From Bog-756 sp963839925 (GTDB lineage Bacteria > Actinomycetota > Acidimicrobiia > Acidimicrobiales > RAAP-2): DNA of 64,000 bases. Within the stretch, counting starts at the first letter, position 1. Every line of letters starts with the position of its first letter. This document shows, piece after piece, positions 17,451 through 24,701 of this stretch. Both the position numbers and the translations under genes were made by a program. The stretch spans positions 1,116,001-1,180,000 of the forward strand of contig CAWIWV010000002.1 in NCBI GenBank assembly GCA_963839925.1, in the 5' to 3' direction. Under the pieces are notes generated by a model that was not told where the DNA came from, made no database searches, and worked only from the letters and a program-made list of their open reading frames with translations.

Positions 17451-18901
17451 GCACACCGGCGACCAGCCGAACCATTGCGTGGTTCCACTGCTTCGCAGGC
17501 ATAGCGGGCGACATGGCCCTCGGGAGCCTGATCGATGCAGGGGCCGAGCTGGACGAGGTGGTCGCGATGTTGGAGCGCCTCCCACTCCGCGGCTGGACAC
17601 TCGAGGTGGAACCCGTGCTCCGGGGCGGTATCGCCGCGTCTCGGGCGGTCGTGAGTGTCACCGACAACGTGGTGGTCCGCACACACGCCCACATCGTCGG
17701 TCTGGTCGAAGAGGCTCGTCTCCCCGAACGGGTCGCCCGACGGGCACTGTCCACCTTCGCGACCCTCGCCGACGTCGAGGCCAAGTTGCACCGCCGTCCG
17801 GTCGATCAGGTCCACTTTCACGAGGTCGGAGGACACGACACCATCATCGACGTGGTGGGAACCGCGGCGGCGCTGGAGATCCTGGGGGTGGACGAGATCC
17901 GGGCAAGCCCGGTGGCGACCGGCCTCGGAATGGTGAGGACCTCACATGGAATGCTCCCGAACCCTGCGCCGGCGGTCGTGGCGCTGCTGGAGGGAGTGCC
18001 CACCTGGGGACGATCCGTCGCGGTCGAGCTGACCACACCGACCGGAGCGGCGCTGCTCGCATCGCTCGGTTCGGGTTTCGGCCCGATGCCTCCGATGAGG
18101 GTGGAACGGCAGGGCTTCGGGGCGGGAACCAGTGAGCTCGAGGAGCTCCCCAACTGCACGCAAGTGGTCATCGGGGTGAGGGTGGAACGCTCGACCGGCG
18201 CTGAGTTGCCGGAAACGGGCGGCCCTGTCACCGGCCCCGCCACCCCCGTCACCGGCCCCGCCACCCCCGTCACCGGCCCCGCCAGGGCCGCCGGCGACCC
18301 CGCAACCGACGGCGCCCCAGCAACGATCGTTTCCGACACCGACGCAGACGCCGGCCAACCCGTCGCCCACCTCGAAGCCAACGTCGACGATGCGACCGGC
18401 GAGCAGCTGGCGCACGCGGTCAGTGTCCTGCTCGATGCGGGAGCCCATGACGCGTGGCTCGCTCCGATCGTGATGAAGAAAGGCCGACCGGGATCGGTCG
18501 TGCACGTGCTCTGCGACCCGACGCAGGTCGCATCCTTCCGATCCATCCTGCGGGAGACGACAGGGTCCCTTGGCGTCCGGGTCACGCACGGTGAGCGCTG
18601 GCCGGCCGCCCGGTCGATGGACTCGGTGTGGGTCGATGGGCAGCTGATCCGGATCAAGGTGAGCGCCGGCCGGATCAAAGCCGAGCACGACGACGTGGCG
18701 CAGGCGGCGCGGCGCACCGGTCAGCCGCTGCGTGAGTTGGCCTACCGCGCAGAGGCGCTCTGGCGATCCACCAACAGTGGCCCGCGGATGGCAGCCGTCG
18801 ATCCGACCAAACAGAACACCAACCCACCGCTGCGGGGGATCGGCGATCGGCGGGAACGAGCACCCGAACCGCCGCAAGATGGCGGGAACGAAACCGCCTA
18901 G
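17447..18901 (+). CDS. larC: nickel insertion protein LarC (cyclometallase), single frame
   Basis: 484 residues from a GTG that overlaps the larB stop. LarC inserts nickel into the pincer nucleotide using CTP. The N-terminal LarC1 part starts IAWFHCFAGIAGDMALGSLI and contains VHFHEVGGHDTIIDVVG. The LarC2 part starts around HLEANVDDATGEQLAHAVSV and contains DAWLAPIVMKKGRPGS and VWVDGQLIRIKVS. In Lactobacillus the two parts are joined by programmed ribosomal frameshifting; here one frame encodes both, separated by a disordered linker that holds three copies of VTGPATP. The last 40 residues are hydrophilic and poorly conserved. A nickel-pincer-dependent enzyme should exist elsewhere in the genome. 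Confidence 0.93.
   Translation: MSTPATSRTIAWFHCFAGIAGDMALGSLIDAGAELDEVVAMLERLPLRGWTLEVEPVLRGGIAASRAVVSVTDNVVVRTHAHIVGLVEEARLPERVARRALSTFATLADVEAKLHRRPVDQVHFHEVGGHDTIIDVVGTAAALEILGVDEIRASPVATGLGMVRTSHGMLPNPAPAVVALLEGVPTWGRSVAVELTTPTGAALLASLGSGFGPMPPMRVERQGFGAGTSELEELPNCTQVVIGVRVERSTGAELPETGGPVTGPATPVTGPATPVTGPARAAGDPATDGAPATIVSDTDADAGQPVAHLEANVDDATGEQLAHAVSVLLDAGAHDAWLAPIVMKKGRPGSVVHVLCDPTQVASFRSILRETTGSLGVRVTHGERWPAARSMDSVWVDGQLIRIKVSAGRIKAEHDDVAQAARRTGQPLRELAYRAEALWRSTNSGPRMAAVDPTKQNTNPPLRGIGDRRERAPEPPQDGGNETA
18227..18289 (+). repeat. three 21-bp direct repeats in the LarC linker
   Basis: The unit GTCACCGGCCCCGCCACCCCC (21 bases, here described as VTGPATP) occurs twice exactly and a third time with its last codons changed. 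It is in frame, lies between the two LarC domains and can vary in copy number without breaking the gene. Confidence 0.9.
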
Positions 18902-18929
18902 TCAGCCAGCAAGCCTGACCGCAACCCGG

Positions 18930-20150
18930 CTACGGCCCGGCTCGTACCAGGGTGTTGGGCGACTCCCACCGCCATCCGTCGTCGCCCCTCGTCAGCTGAT
19001 GGCGATGATGGGTCTTCAGGTAGTGATGCCAGTGACAGAGCCGAGCCAAATTGCTCAAGCTGGTCTCGCCACCCGCGGCAACCGGCTGAACGTGATCGAT
19101 CTCGAGCCGTTCGCGCTCGTCGCATCCGGGCACCACGCAGGTCGGGTCGCGTTCACAGAGCGCCCGCCTCAGTGCAGCCGGGATGGTTCGACCGGCGTGG
19201 GCCACGGTCGTCACGTCCTTGCCGTCGACGACCAGCACGCTGAGGATCGAGTCGACCGACAGGCGACGGGCGACCTCCACCGGTATCGGCCCGATACCCG
19301 GGATCTCGCAGATCTCACCTGACTCGAGGTGGCCTCGGACCAGAGCCGCATGGTCCACCCGGACGTGCACCATGGCGGACGGCACTCCCGTGTCCGACCG
19401 GGTCGGGTCAGATCCCCGCCGCCTCCGGCCAGCACCATCCGCCCCACGAGCACAGGCCAAACCGACCAACGCATCTGCCGCAAGCGCCTGCACCGGCTCG
19501 TCGACACCGGACCGGCTTGCTTGCTTGGCCAACCGTGCGGCTTCACTCTTGACGACCGCCACCAAACGAGCGCCTTCGTCGGGAGTGAGCCTCGCATCGA
19601 ACCGCACCGCACCGTCCCCTTCGGTCCAGTTCCGAAGGTATCGGCCTCGGTGAATGGCGTCGTAGTTCGACTTGTGGTCCTGTCCCACGGCCTTCACCCG
19701 GCGGCAGCGCAGCTTGAGCACGGTCATGGACTGGTGCTCGGCAGCGTCGACCAGCTCCTTCTCCGACTCGGGCTGGTGGATCGCAGCACCTGCGATCTCC
19801 TTGACCTGGGTCTCCGAGAGCCGCCCGTCGCGGAAGGCTCCCTCGGTCACCGGGAGGGAGTCGAGCTGTCGAGCCGCTTTGAGCGTGGTGATCGCCGGAC
19901 CGAGTCCCGTTCCGGTTGCCTCGGCGATGTGGGCGGCGGCGGAACGGTGTCCGGTGCGTCGCCAGACGTTGGACGTCTCCACCCGTCGGGCGACGAGCAA
20001 CTTCCCGCCGGAGGCCAGTTTCTCGAGTTCGGAGAAGATCTCGAGCAGGCGGGCCGCATCGGGACCGTTCAGTCGTTCAGGCTCGAGGTCGGCCAACGCG
20101 CTTCGGAGGTCGGCGGCCACCTTTCGCAGTGCCTGGAAGGTCATGCGCAA
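18930..20150 (-). CDS. DUF222 and HNH endonuclease domain protein (13E12 repeat family)
   Basis: A 406-residue protein of the actinobacterial 13E12 family. The N-terminal DUF222 region (about 1-320) includes ATGTGLGPAITTLKAARQL and FDARLTPDEGARLVAVVKS. The C-terminal HNH nuclease motif (about 335-385) has CVVPGCDERERLEIDHVQPV, then GGETSLSNLARLCHWHH, with the zinc-type cysteines and the His/Asn/His catalytic set intact. Such genes are numerous in actinobacterial genomes and have been linked to mobile DNA, but their biological role is not established. It stands alone after larC, convergent with it, with 28 bases between. The residues needed for nuclease activity appear present. Confidence 0.92.
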   Translation of the reverse strand: MRMTFQALRKVAADLRSALADLEPERLNGPDAARLLEIFSELEKLASGGKLLVARRVETSNVWRRTGHRSAAAHIAEATGTGLGPAITTLKAARQLDSLPVTEGAFRDGRLSETQVKEIAGAAIHQPESEKELVDAAEHQSMTVLKLRCRRVKAVGQDHKSNYDAIHRGRYLRNWTEGDGAVRFDARLTPDEGARLVAVVKSEAARLAKQASRSGVDEPVQALAADALVGLACARGADGAGRRRRGSDPTRSDTGVPSAMVHVRVDHAALVRGHLESGEICEIPGIGPIPVEVARRLSVDSILSVLVVDGKDVTTVAHAGRTIPAALRRALCERDPTCVVPGCDERERLEIDHVQPVAAGGETSLSNLARLCHWHHYLKTHHRHQLTRGDDGWRWESPNTLVRAGP

Positions 20151-20322
20151 ACTCTGCCAGGGGGTTGTCTCATCGCTGTCTCATCGATGTCTCACCGCGC
20201 ATGCTCACCGCTCATGCCCACCGTCCCATGCCCTCCCTTCGCACACCCGACGCAGTACCTTCTCCCTCTGAAGCCGGCACGTCGGACGGCTCAGAGTCGC
20301 AGACAGGAAAGGAAACCCCTTC

Positions 20323-20847
20323 ATGCCTTCCGCCCGCAGATGGTCGCTGGTGCTGCTCGGCGCCTCCCTTCTCGGACTGGCCGGGTGCAGCAGCTCACCT
20401 TCGACCAGTTCCACAACGACGACCACCATCGCCAAGATCCCAGCGGCGGATCGATCGCCGGCCGGGACGTCCGGGAAGGAACCGACGGTCGTGGTGCCCC
20501 CGGGTGCCCCTCCCACCAAGCTGGAGAGCTCGGATCTCATCGTGGGGAGCGGCCCCGCGGCAAAGCCGGGGGACAGCGTGACGGTGCAGTACGTGCTCGC
20601 GACCTACTCGTCCAGGAAGGTGATCCAGGCATCGTGGACCAGCCAGCCGTTCACCTTCACCCTCGATACAGACCCCGAGCAGGTCATCCCCGGGTGGGAC
20701 AAAGGGGTCGTGGGCATGAAGGTCGGTGGGCGTCGCGAGCTGATCATCCCGCCGAGCCTGGGCTACGGGGTCAACAACCCACCGAACAGTGGGATCGCCG
20801 CGAACGACACCCTGGTCTTCATGATCGACCTGCTGAAGATCAACTGA
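20323..20847 (+). CDS. FKBP-type peptidyl-prolyl isomerase lipoprotein
   Basis: A 174-residue lipoprotein. A type II signal peptide ends in the lipobox LAGC (C22), followed by a Ser/Thr-rich linker to about residue 75. The FKBP domain (about 80-174) has KPGDSVTVQYVLATYSS, FTFTLDTDPEQVIPGWDKGV, GMKVGGRRELIIPPSLGYG and a final VFMIDLLKI strand. It should catalyse proline isomerisation in exported proteins on the outer face of the membrane. Its 3' end overlaps the convergent acetyltransferase gene by eight bases. A weak ribosome binding site (AGGAAAGGAAA) lies before the ATG. Confidence 0.93.
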   Translation: MPSARRWSLVLLGASLLGLAGCSSSPSTSSTTTTTIAKIPAADRSPAGTSGKEPTVVVPPGAPPTKLESSDLIVGSGPAAKPGDSVTVQYVLATYSSRKVIQASWTSQPFTFTLDTDPEQVIPGWDKGVVGMKVGGRRELIIPPSLGYGVNNPPNSGIAANDTLVFMIDLLKIN

Positions 20848-21442
20848 GCGGGCACACCCAGATCATGAGCTGGCCCGTCTCGCCAGGGGAGACCGGCACA
20901 CGAACCTCGGTGCGATCCAGCCGGTACCCCAGTTTGGGGGGAATCGCCGCGCTGGCCAGATTGGCGGCATCACAGTGGATCTCGACCCGGGTCACGCTCT
21001 CGAGACCGAGAGCCGCCTCGGTGACTGCCCCCGCCGCCGAGGTGGCAACACCCCGGCCGCTGCAGTCCGATCTCACCCAGTAACCGATCTCGAGCCCACC
21101 GGCTCCGATACGACCGTGCAGACCGCAGAAGCCGATCAGCGCGTCGGCGGACTCACCGTGCTGCCCCCGGATGGCGAACTGGAACTCTTCGCGGCTCTCC
21201 CAGGCGCGGTCCGACCTCGTCAGGAACTCCTGGATGGACGATTCCGTCGCAGGCTCCTGTGCCCATGGCATCCAAGGGCGTAATTCCTGGATGCTCGCGT
21301 TGATCGCCTCCACCAGCTCCGCGCAGTCGCCTCCCTGTGCCCGGAGCAGCGTCACACTCCCTGCGCCGATCAGCTCAGCGGGACACTCCCTCAGCCATCC
21401 GAACCGAGTCGTCCGACCGAGCCGTCCGCCAGTGTCATCCAC
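20840..21442 (-). CDS. GNAT N-acetyltransferase, RimJ/RimL type
   Basis: About 200 residues from GTG 21442, which overlaps the stop of the upstream acetyltransferase; a longer frame to 21499 exists but its extra residues are unlike the family. The domain runs SVTLLRAQGGDCAELVEAIN, ELRPWMPWAQEPATESSIQE, IGFCGLHGRIGAGGLEIGYW and the acetyl-CoA loop CSGRGVATSAAGAVTEAA. This is the ribosomal-protein (RimJ/RimL) subtype, which acetylates protein N-termini or small amines; the substrate cannot be deduced. The C-terminus has the strand MIWVCPL. It is the last gene of a three-gene overlapping run (Nudix, GNAT, GNAT). Confidence 0.88.
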   Translation of the reverse strand: MDDTGGRLGRTTRFGWLRECPAELIGAGSVTLLRAQGGDCAELVEAINASIQELRPWMPWAQEPATESSIQEFLTRSDRAWESREEFQFAIRGQHGESADALIGFCGLHGRIGAGGLEIGYWVRSDCSGRGVATSAAGAVTEAALGLESVTRVEIHCDAANLASAAIPPKLGYRLDRTEVRVPVSPGETGQLMIWVCPLS

Positions 21443-21842
21443 CGGACTCGGCGGCGCTCCAGCGGTAGACGTTGGTGGTGCGGGTCTCGAAGCCGACACG
21501 GAGATAGAGGCGATTGGCGGCCTCCCGGCTCGGGCGTGAGGTCAGGTCGACCGTCTTCGCACCCAGCTCGTCCGCTCGTGCGATGGCCGCGCGCACCAGC
21601 GCCTCTCCCGCGCCGGCCCCGCGAGCCGAATCATCCACGACGACATCCTCGATCCAGGCCCGCAGCCCGGTGGGCACCCGGAAGATGGCGAGGGTCAGCG
21701 AACCCACGATCGCATCCGACTGATCGCGAGCCACGAACACCAGCGATGCCGGGGACGCGACCATCTCTCCGAGCTCATCGGCACTCGGAGGCGGGGACGA
21801 GGACGAGAGCTGCGGGATCAACCGCGCGAACGCCTCGACCAA
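21435..21842 (-). CDS. GNAT N-acetyltransferase, start uncertain
   Basis: A short acetyltransferase domain: VFVARDQSDAIVGSLTLAIF, RAWIEDVVVDDSARGAGAGE with the acetyl-CoA pyrophosphate loop RGAGAGEAL, then KTVDLTSRPSREAANRLYLR and VGFETRTTNVYRW. The arrangement is that of small GNAT proteins acting on free amines or amino acids. The start is unclear. No ATG or GTG in frame lies near the end of the upstream Nudix gene; in-frame TTG at 21842 gives 135 residues, while the nearest ATG would run about 140 bases into the Nudix gene. Family resemblance (VTVTEAEAVTPEL) starts a few residues before the TTG, so a non-standard start or overlapping longer form is possible. Confidence 0.8.
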   Translation of the reverse strand: MVEAFARLIPQLSSSSPPPSADELGEMVASPASLVFVARDQSDAIVGSLTLAIFRVPTGLRAWIEDVVVDDSARGAGAGEALVRAAIARADELGAKTVDLTSRPSREAANRLYLRVGFETRTTNVYRWSAAESGG

Positions 21843-21891
21843 CTCGGGGGTAACGGCTTCTGCCTCGGTGACCGTGACCGAGGCACTGCGA

Positions 21892-22590
21892 TCAGGTCCT
21901 ATCGGGATCGCCTCGCCAGATCGGTGATCGCACCGAGTCGTAGAGCACCTCGACCGGCTCGCCGCGCAGGGCGGCAAACACGTGCTTGCCCCAGCGCTCC
22001 GCTCCGGCCAACGGAAAGGGCAGCTCATCGAGAGAGAACCACCCGACATCAGCACACTCCAGCGGGTGTGCCTCGAGCTCGCCCCCGATTGCACGGCACT
22101 GGAAGACCAGGGAATAGAGGGGGATTCGGCTGATGCCGATCCGGAGGCCGTCGAGCACGGCGATGAGCCGGACCACCTCGACCTCGATACCGGTCTCCTC
22201 CTCGACCTCTTTCACCACCACTTCTGCCGCCGAGTACCCGACATCGGCCCATCCCGTCGGGTAGAGCCACACCCCGGAGTCGGCGCGCTTGACCAACAGC
22301 ATTTCGCCCTTGTCGTTGCCGACGGCGGCCCCGATGGCCACCTTGGGCGTGACGTAGCCGGGGACACCCTTCCCGATCGAACCCATCCACTCTTCGATCA
22401 GTCCCTCGGCATCCTCGGCGCCGTTCGCCCCATCGTCGACGGCGACCCGTATGTCCGCGGCGACACGGAGCACCTCCTCGAACCGCTCCCGCTCGTAGAG
22501 GGACTCGGTGAAGCCGAGGCCGGTGCGCGCGATGCCCGCGAGCGCCTCGCTCCAGCGGAGCAGCTGTTTGGTGGAGGGAGCCGGTTCCAC
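21892..22590 (-). CDS. Nudix hydrolase with N-terminal Nudix_N domain
   Basis: 232 residues: a helical N-terminal domain (about 1-75, WSEALAGIARTGLGFTESLY, EERERF-type helices) of the Nudix_N kind, then the Nudix fold (about 80-205). The Nudix helix reads GWADVGYSAAEVVVKEVEEE followed by TGIEV. The catalytic EExxGU core is intact, but the usual Arg of REUxEE is Lys and the first Glu of the box is replaced by Tyr, so metal binding may be altered. Relatives hydrolyse nucleoside diphosphate-linked compounds such as ADP-ribose; the substrate is unknown. It is the first gene of a run with two GNAT genes. The gene starts with MEPAPSTKQLL just left of a divergent small gene. Confidence 0.9.
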   Translation of the reverse strand: MEPAPSTKQLLRWSEALAGIARTGLGFTESLYERERFEEVLRVAADIRVAVDDGANGAEDAEGLIEEWMGSIGKGVPGYVTPKVAIGAAVGNDKGEMLLVKRADSGVWLYPTGWADVGYSAAEVVVKEVEEETGIEVEVVRLIAVLDGLRIGISRIPLYSLVFQCRAIGGELEAHPLECADVGWFSLDELPFPLAGAERWGKHVFAALRGEPVEVLYDSVRSPIWRGDPDRT

Positions 22591-22659
22591 CTACCCGACG
22601 CTACCCGCTGGCCGGCGCCTCCGCGGAGGCCCATCTATCAGGCACAATGGGGTGTGGCC

Positions 22660-22834
22660 GTGAACGAAGACTGCCGTCACTACATCATGCAGACCACTTC
22701 GCCGCGAGGAGAAGCTCGAGCGGTGCCGGATCGGCGCCAACGAGCAGCTGCCCTTCGCCTGCCCCGAGGGGTGCATGTTCTTCGAGCCGAGGAAGGTGTC
22801 GGGGGCCGGATGGACGATCCGCCAGGATCCCTGA
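22660..22834 (+). pseudogene. small four-cysteine protein interrupted by one extra base
   Basis: GTG at 22660 starts VNEDCRHYIMQTT. After codon 13 (ends 22698) the frame that continues the protein is shifted by one base: skipping T22699 gives RREEKLERCRIGANEQLPFA followed by CPEGCMFFEPRKVSGAGWTI and a TGA at 22832-22834. The 175 bases equal 58 codons plus one. The joined 57-residue product has cysteines at 5, 22, 34 and 38 and resembles small conserved actinobacterial proteins with the ending CPEGCxFFEPR. This is a frameshifted gene, a sequencing error or, less likely, programmed frameshifting. The neighbouring NIL gene ends two bases away on the other strand. The function is unknown; the cysteines suggest zinc or iron-sulfur binding. 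Confidence 0.6.
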
Positions 22835-22836
22835 GC

Positions 22837-23076
22837 TCAACTCTCGATCACGTCTCCGAGCAGGTCCACTTCCACCCCTTGTTCACGGAGCCATTCGACC
22901 GCCCGGTCGACGCTGTCTCCGCTCCCGTCCAGCTCGCAGACGATCCACCCGCTGCGCTCTCCGACGTCGGCCCGCCTGATGTTCGGAACGACGTCCAACT
23001 CCTTGACCAGGCGGGCGATGATCGGCTCGCGAATCAAGGACTCGGGGAAGGTCAACCTGACCCTGACTCCGATCAT
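22837..23076 (-). CDS. stand-alone NIL domain protein
   Basis: A 79-residue protein consisting only of a NIL domain, the ACT-like ligand-binding fold found at the C-terminus of methionine transporter ATPases and in some ferredoxins. It opens MIGVRVRLTFPESLIREPII and has the conserved region PNIRRADVGERSGWIVCELD with a closing helix VDRAVEWLREQGVEVDLLG. Its ATG overlaps the stop of larE by four bases (ATGA), so it is translated with larE. NIL proteins are thought to bind sulfur amino acids or related ligands; with a sulfur-transferase neighbour this link is suggestive but unproven. Confidence 0.82.
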   Translation of the reverse strand: MIGVRVRLTFPESLIREPIIARLVKELDVVPNIRRADVGERSGWIVCELDGSGDSVDRAVEWLREQGVEVDLLGDVIES

Positions 23077-23939
23077 GGACGGACCCCGCGGCCGGCCAAC
23101 TCGGCTTCGGGCAGGACCTCGTTCATGCTGCCCGACCGGAATCCGTCGAGATCGAGGGTGACGTACCGGTAGCCGGCCTCGTGGACCGCTGCGCTGACTT
23201 CTTGGCGCCGGGCCAGGACGTCGGCCAGGTCGTCGACCGGCACCTCGATGCGGGCGGTGTGCCCGTGATGACGGACCCGCAGGTGCCGGAAGCCCATCGC
23301 CCGTAGGCTCGATTCGGCCTCGGCGACGGATTGCAGCGTGCCCAGGGTGACCCGGGTGCCGTAGGGAACACGGGACGCAAGACAGGCCGCGGCCGGCTTG
23401 TCCCAGGTCCGAAGTCCGAGATCCCGGGAGGCTGCTCTGATCGCCGCCTTGTCGAACCCCGCGCTCACCAGAGGAAAGAGCGCGCCGCGCTCGGCGGCCG
23501 CCTGTTGCCCCGGTCGATGGTCGTCGAGGTCGTCGAGGTTGACGCCGAGAACGATCGAGCCTCCCGCGCCGGCCGCTGTCGCGACCGGCTCGAGCGCGTC
23601 CATCAGCGACGACTTGCAGTGATAGCAGCGCGAACCGTCGTTCGCCGCGTAGGCGGGGTCGGCCAGTTCGTCGGTCTCGACCTCGAGATAGCTGAGTCCC
23701 CACTGGGCCGCGAGTGTCCGACAGTCGGTCAGCTCTTCGGGGGCGAGCGAGGGAGACACTGCAGTCACGCAGCGCACCACGTCGGCTCCAAGAGTGTCCG
23801 TCGCGACCCAGGCCAACAGCGCCGAGTCCACGCCTCCACTGAAGGCCACGACCATCGGCCCGATGCGTCGCAGCTCGGAACGCAGGAGCGCGACCGCACC
23901 CGCCAAACCCTCAGCTTTCGGCGACCCCTGTTCACTCAC
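23073..23939 (-). CDS. larE: ATP-dependent sacrificial sulfur transferase LarE
   Basis: 288 residues from GTG 23939. It is a PP-loop enzyme with SGGVDSALLAWVA near residue 35 that adenylylates the pincer nucleotide precursor and donates sulfur from its own cysteine. Conserved family elements include CYHCKSSLMDAL and WDKPAAACLASRVPYGTRV; the Cys before LASR corresponds to the sacrificial Cys of Lactobacillus LarE. No further Cys follows, so this is the single-Cys type rather than the multi-Cys [4Fe-4S] type. The start overlaps the hemQ stop by eight bases and the stop overlaps the NIL gene by four. With larB and larC it completes nickel-pincer nucleotide synthesis, split between two loci. Confidence 0.93.
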   Translation of the reverse strand: MSEQGSPKAEGLAGAVALLRSELRRIGPMVVAFSGGVDSALLAWVATDTLGADVVRCVTAVSPSLAPEELTDCRTLAAQWGLSYLEVETDELADPAYAANDGSRCYHCKSSLMDALEPVATAAGAGGSIVLGVNLDDLDDHRPGQQAAAERGALFPLVSAGFDKAAIRAASRDLGLRTWDKPAAACLASRVPYGTRVTLGTLQSVAEAESSLRAMGFRHLRVRHHGHTARIEVPVDDLADVLARRQEVSAAVHEAGYRYVTLDLDGFRSGSMNEVLPEAELAGRGVRP

Positions 23940-24627
23940 CGGTGACGACCTCCGCCAACACCCGCTCCACCGGGGCCACGATCCCCACCAAGAATGGTCC
24001 GAACTCCGCAAACCTCGCCGACCCCTCGTCGAAGCGCATGGTGTAGACGCAGTCCTTCAAATCATCGGGATGCACGCCGAAGAGCGTCACCCCCCACTCC
24101 CAGTCGTCGATACCGGTCGACCCGGTGATGACCTGGACGATCCGCCCGGCGAAGGTCCGCCCGACCGCGCCGTGACCGAGCATGAGCTCCTTCCGGCGAT
24201 CGAACGGTGTTGTGTACCAGTTCGACTCGTCCGACTCGCCGCGTCGTTTGGACATCGGATAGAAGCAGAACGCAGTCTTTCCCTCCGGCGGCAGGGACGG
24301 GTAGAGGCGGGTCTGCTTCATCTCGTCGGGAATGCCCGAGGCGTACTCGGAGACCTCGGTGAGCGAGACGTAGGAGTAGACGATGGTGAGGCCGGCCGCC
24401 TGCAGGTCGCTCTGGAGGCGCCGCAGTTTCCAGAGATCGGCGGAAAGGGCCATGAACCCCAGATCCGCTTTGTGCCCGAGGACCGCGACGGTGACCACCT
24501 GCACGTCGTCCGCTTCGGCGTTCTTGACCGCGCGGACCACCGCCTGTGTGTCGCAGCGGGGGCCCTCCAGCTTGGCGAAGAGGTGGAGCACGTTCAGCCC
24601 GATGGATGGAGAGAGTTGGTCGGTCAC
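23932..24627 (-). CDS. hemQ: coproheme decarboxylase HemQ (chlorite dismutase family)
   Basis: A 231-residue enzyme that decarboxylates coproheme III to heme b in the last step of the coproporphyrin-dependent heme pathway of Gram-positive bacteria. Family features are FYPMSKRRGESDESNWYTTP with the catalytic-region Tyr, and RRKELMLGHGAVGRTFAGRI with the heme-ligating His; GIDDWEWGVTLFGVHPDDLK follows and helps shape the pocket. The Gln or Arg that defines true chlorite dismutases was not assigned, and the motif set is that of actinobacterial HemQ. It is the first gene of an overlapping unit hemQ-larE-NIL. The downstream hairpin at 24649-24678 separates it from groEL. Confidence 0.92.
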   Translation of the reverse strand: MTDQLSPSIGLNVLHLFAKLEGPRCDTQAVVRAVKNAEADDVQVVTVAVLGHKADLGFMALSADLWKLRRLQSDLQAAGLTIVYSYVSLTEVSEYASGIPDEMKQTRLYPSLPPEGKTAFCFYPMSKRRGESDESNWYTTPFDRRKELMLGHGAVGRTFAGRIVQVITGSTGIDDWEWGVTLFGVHPDDLKDCVYTMRFDEGSARFAEFGPFLVGIVAPVERVLAEVVTGE

Positions 24628-24648
24628 CGGTTCCAGTCTACGAAATGA

Positions 24649-24678
24649 GCGAAGGGCGCCCGTAGGGGCGCCCTTCGC
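24649..24678 (-). terminator. groEL terminator hairpin
   Basis: Arms GCGAAGGGCGCCC (24649-24661) and GGGCGCCCTTCGC (24666-24678) pair perfectly over 13 bp with a 4-base loop, 23 bases after the groEL stop on the minus strand. It lies only 21 bases upstream of the hemQ start, so the hemQ promoter must overlap it or hemQ must depend on read-through. Confidence 0.88.
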
Positions 24679-24701
24679 AACGTCGGTTGTCGATGAGCGA
24701 C

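Noticed and set aside
16311..17600. 429-codon minus-strand frame through pheA and larB
   Set aside because: Overlaps two well-supported genes in other frames and has shadow composition.
18930..20150. DUF222/HNH protein as part of a defence system
   Set aside because: Single gene, no methyltransferase, ATPase or toxin partner; the family is common and its function is unproven.
19329..21083. 584-codon plus-strand frame opposite the DUF222/HNH gene
   Set aside because: Sequence is a complement shadow; the minus-strand gene has clear motifs and the FKBP gene lies in its own frame.
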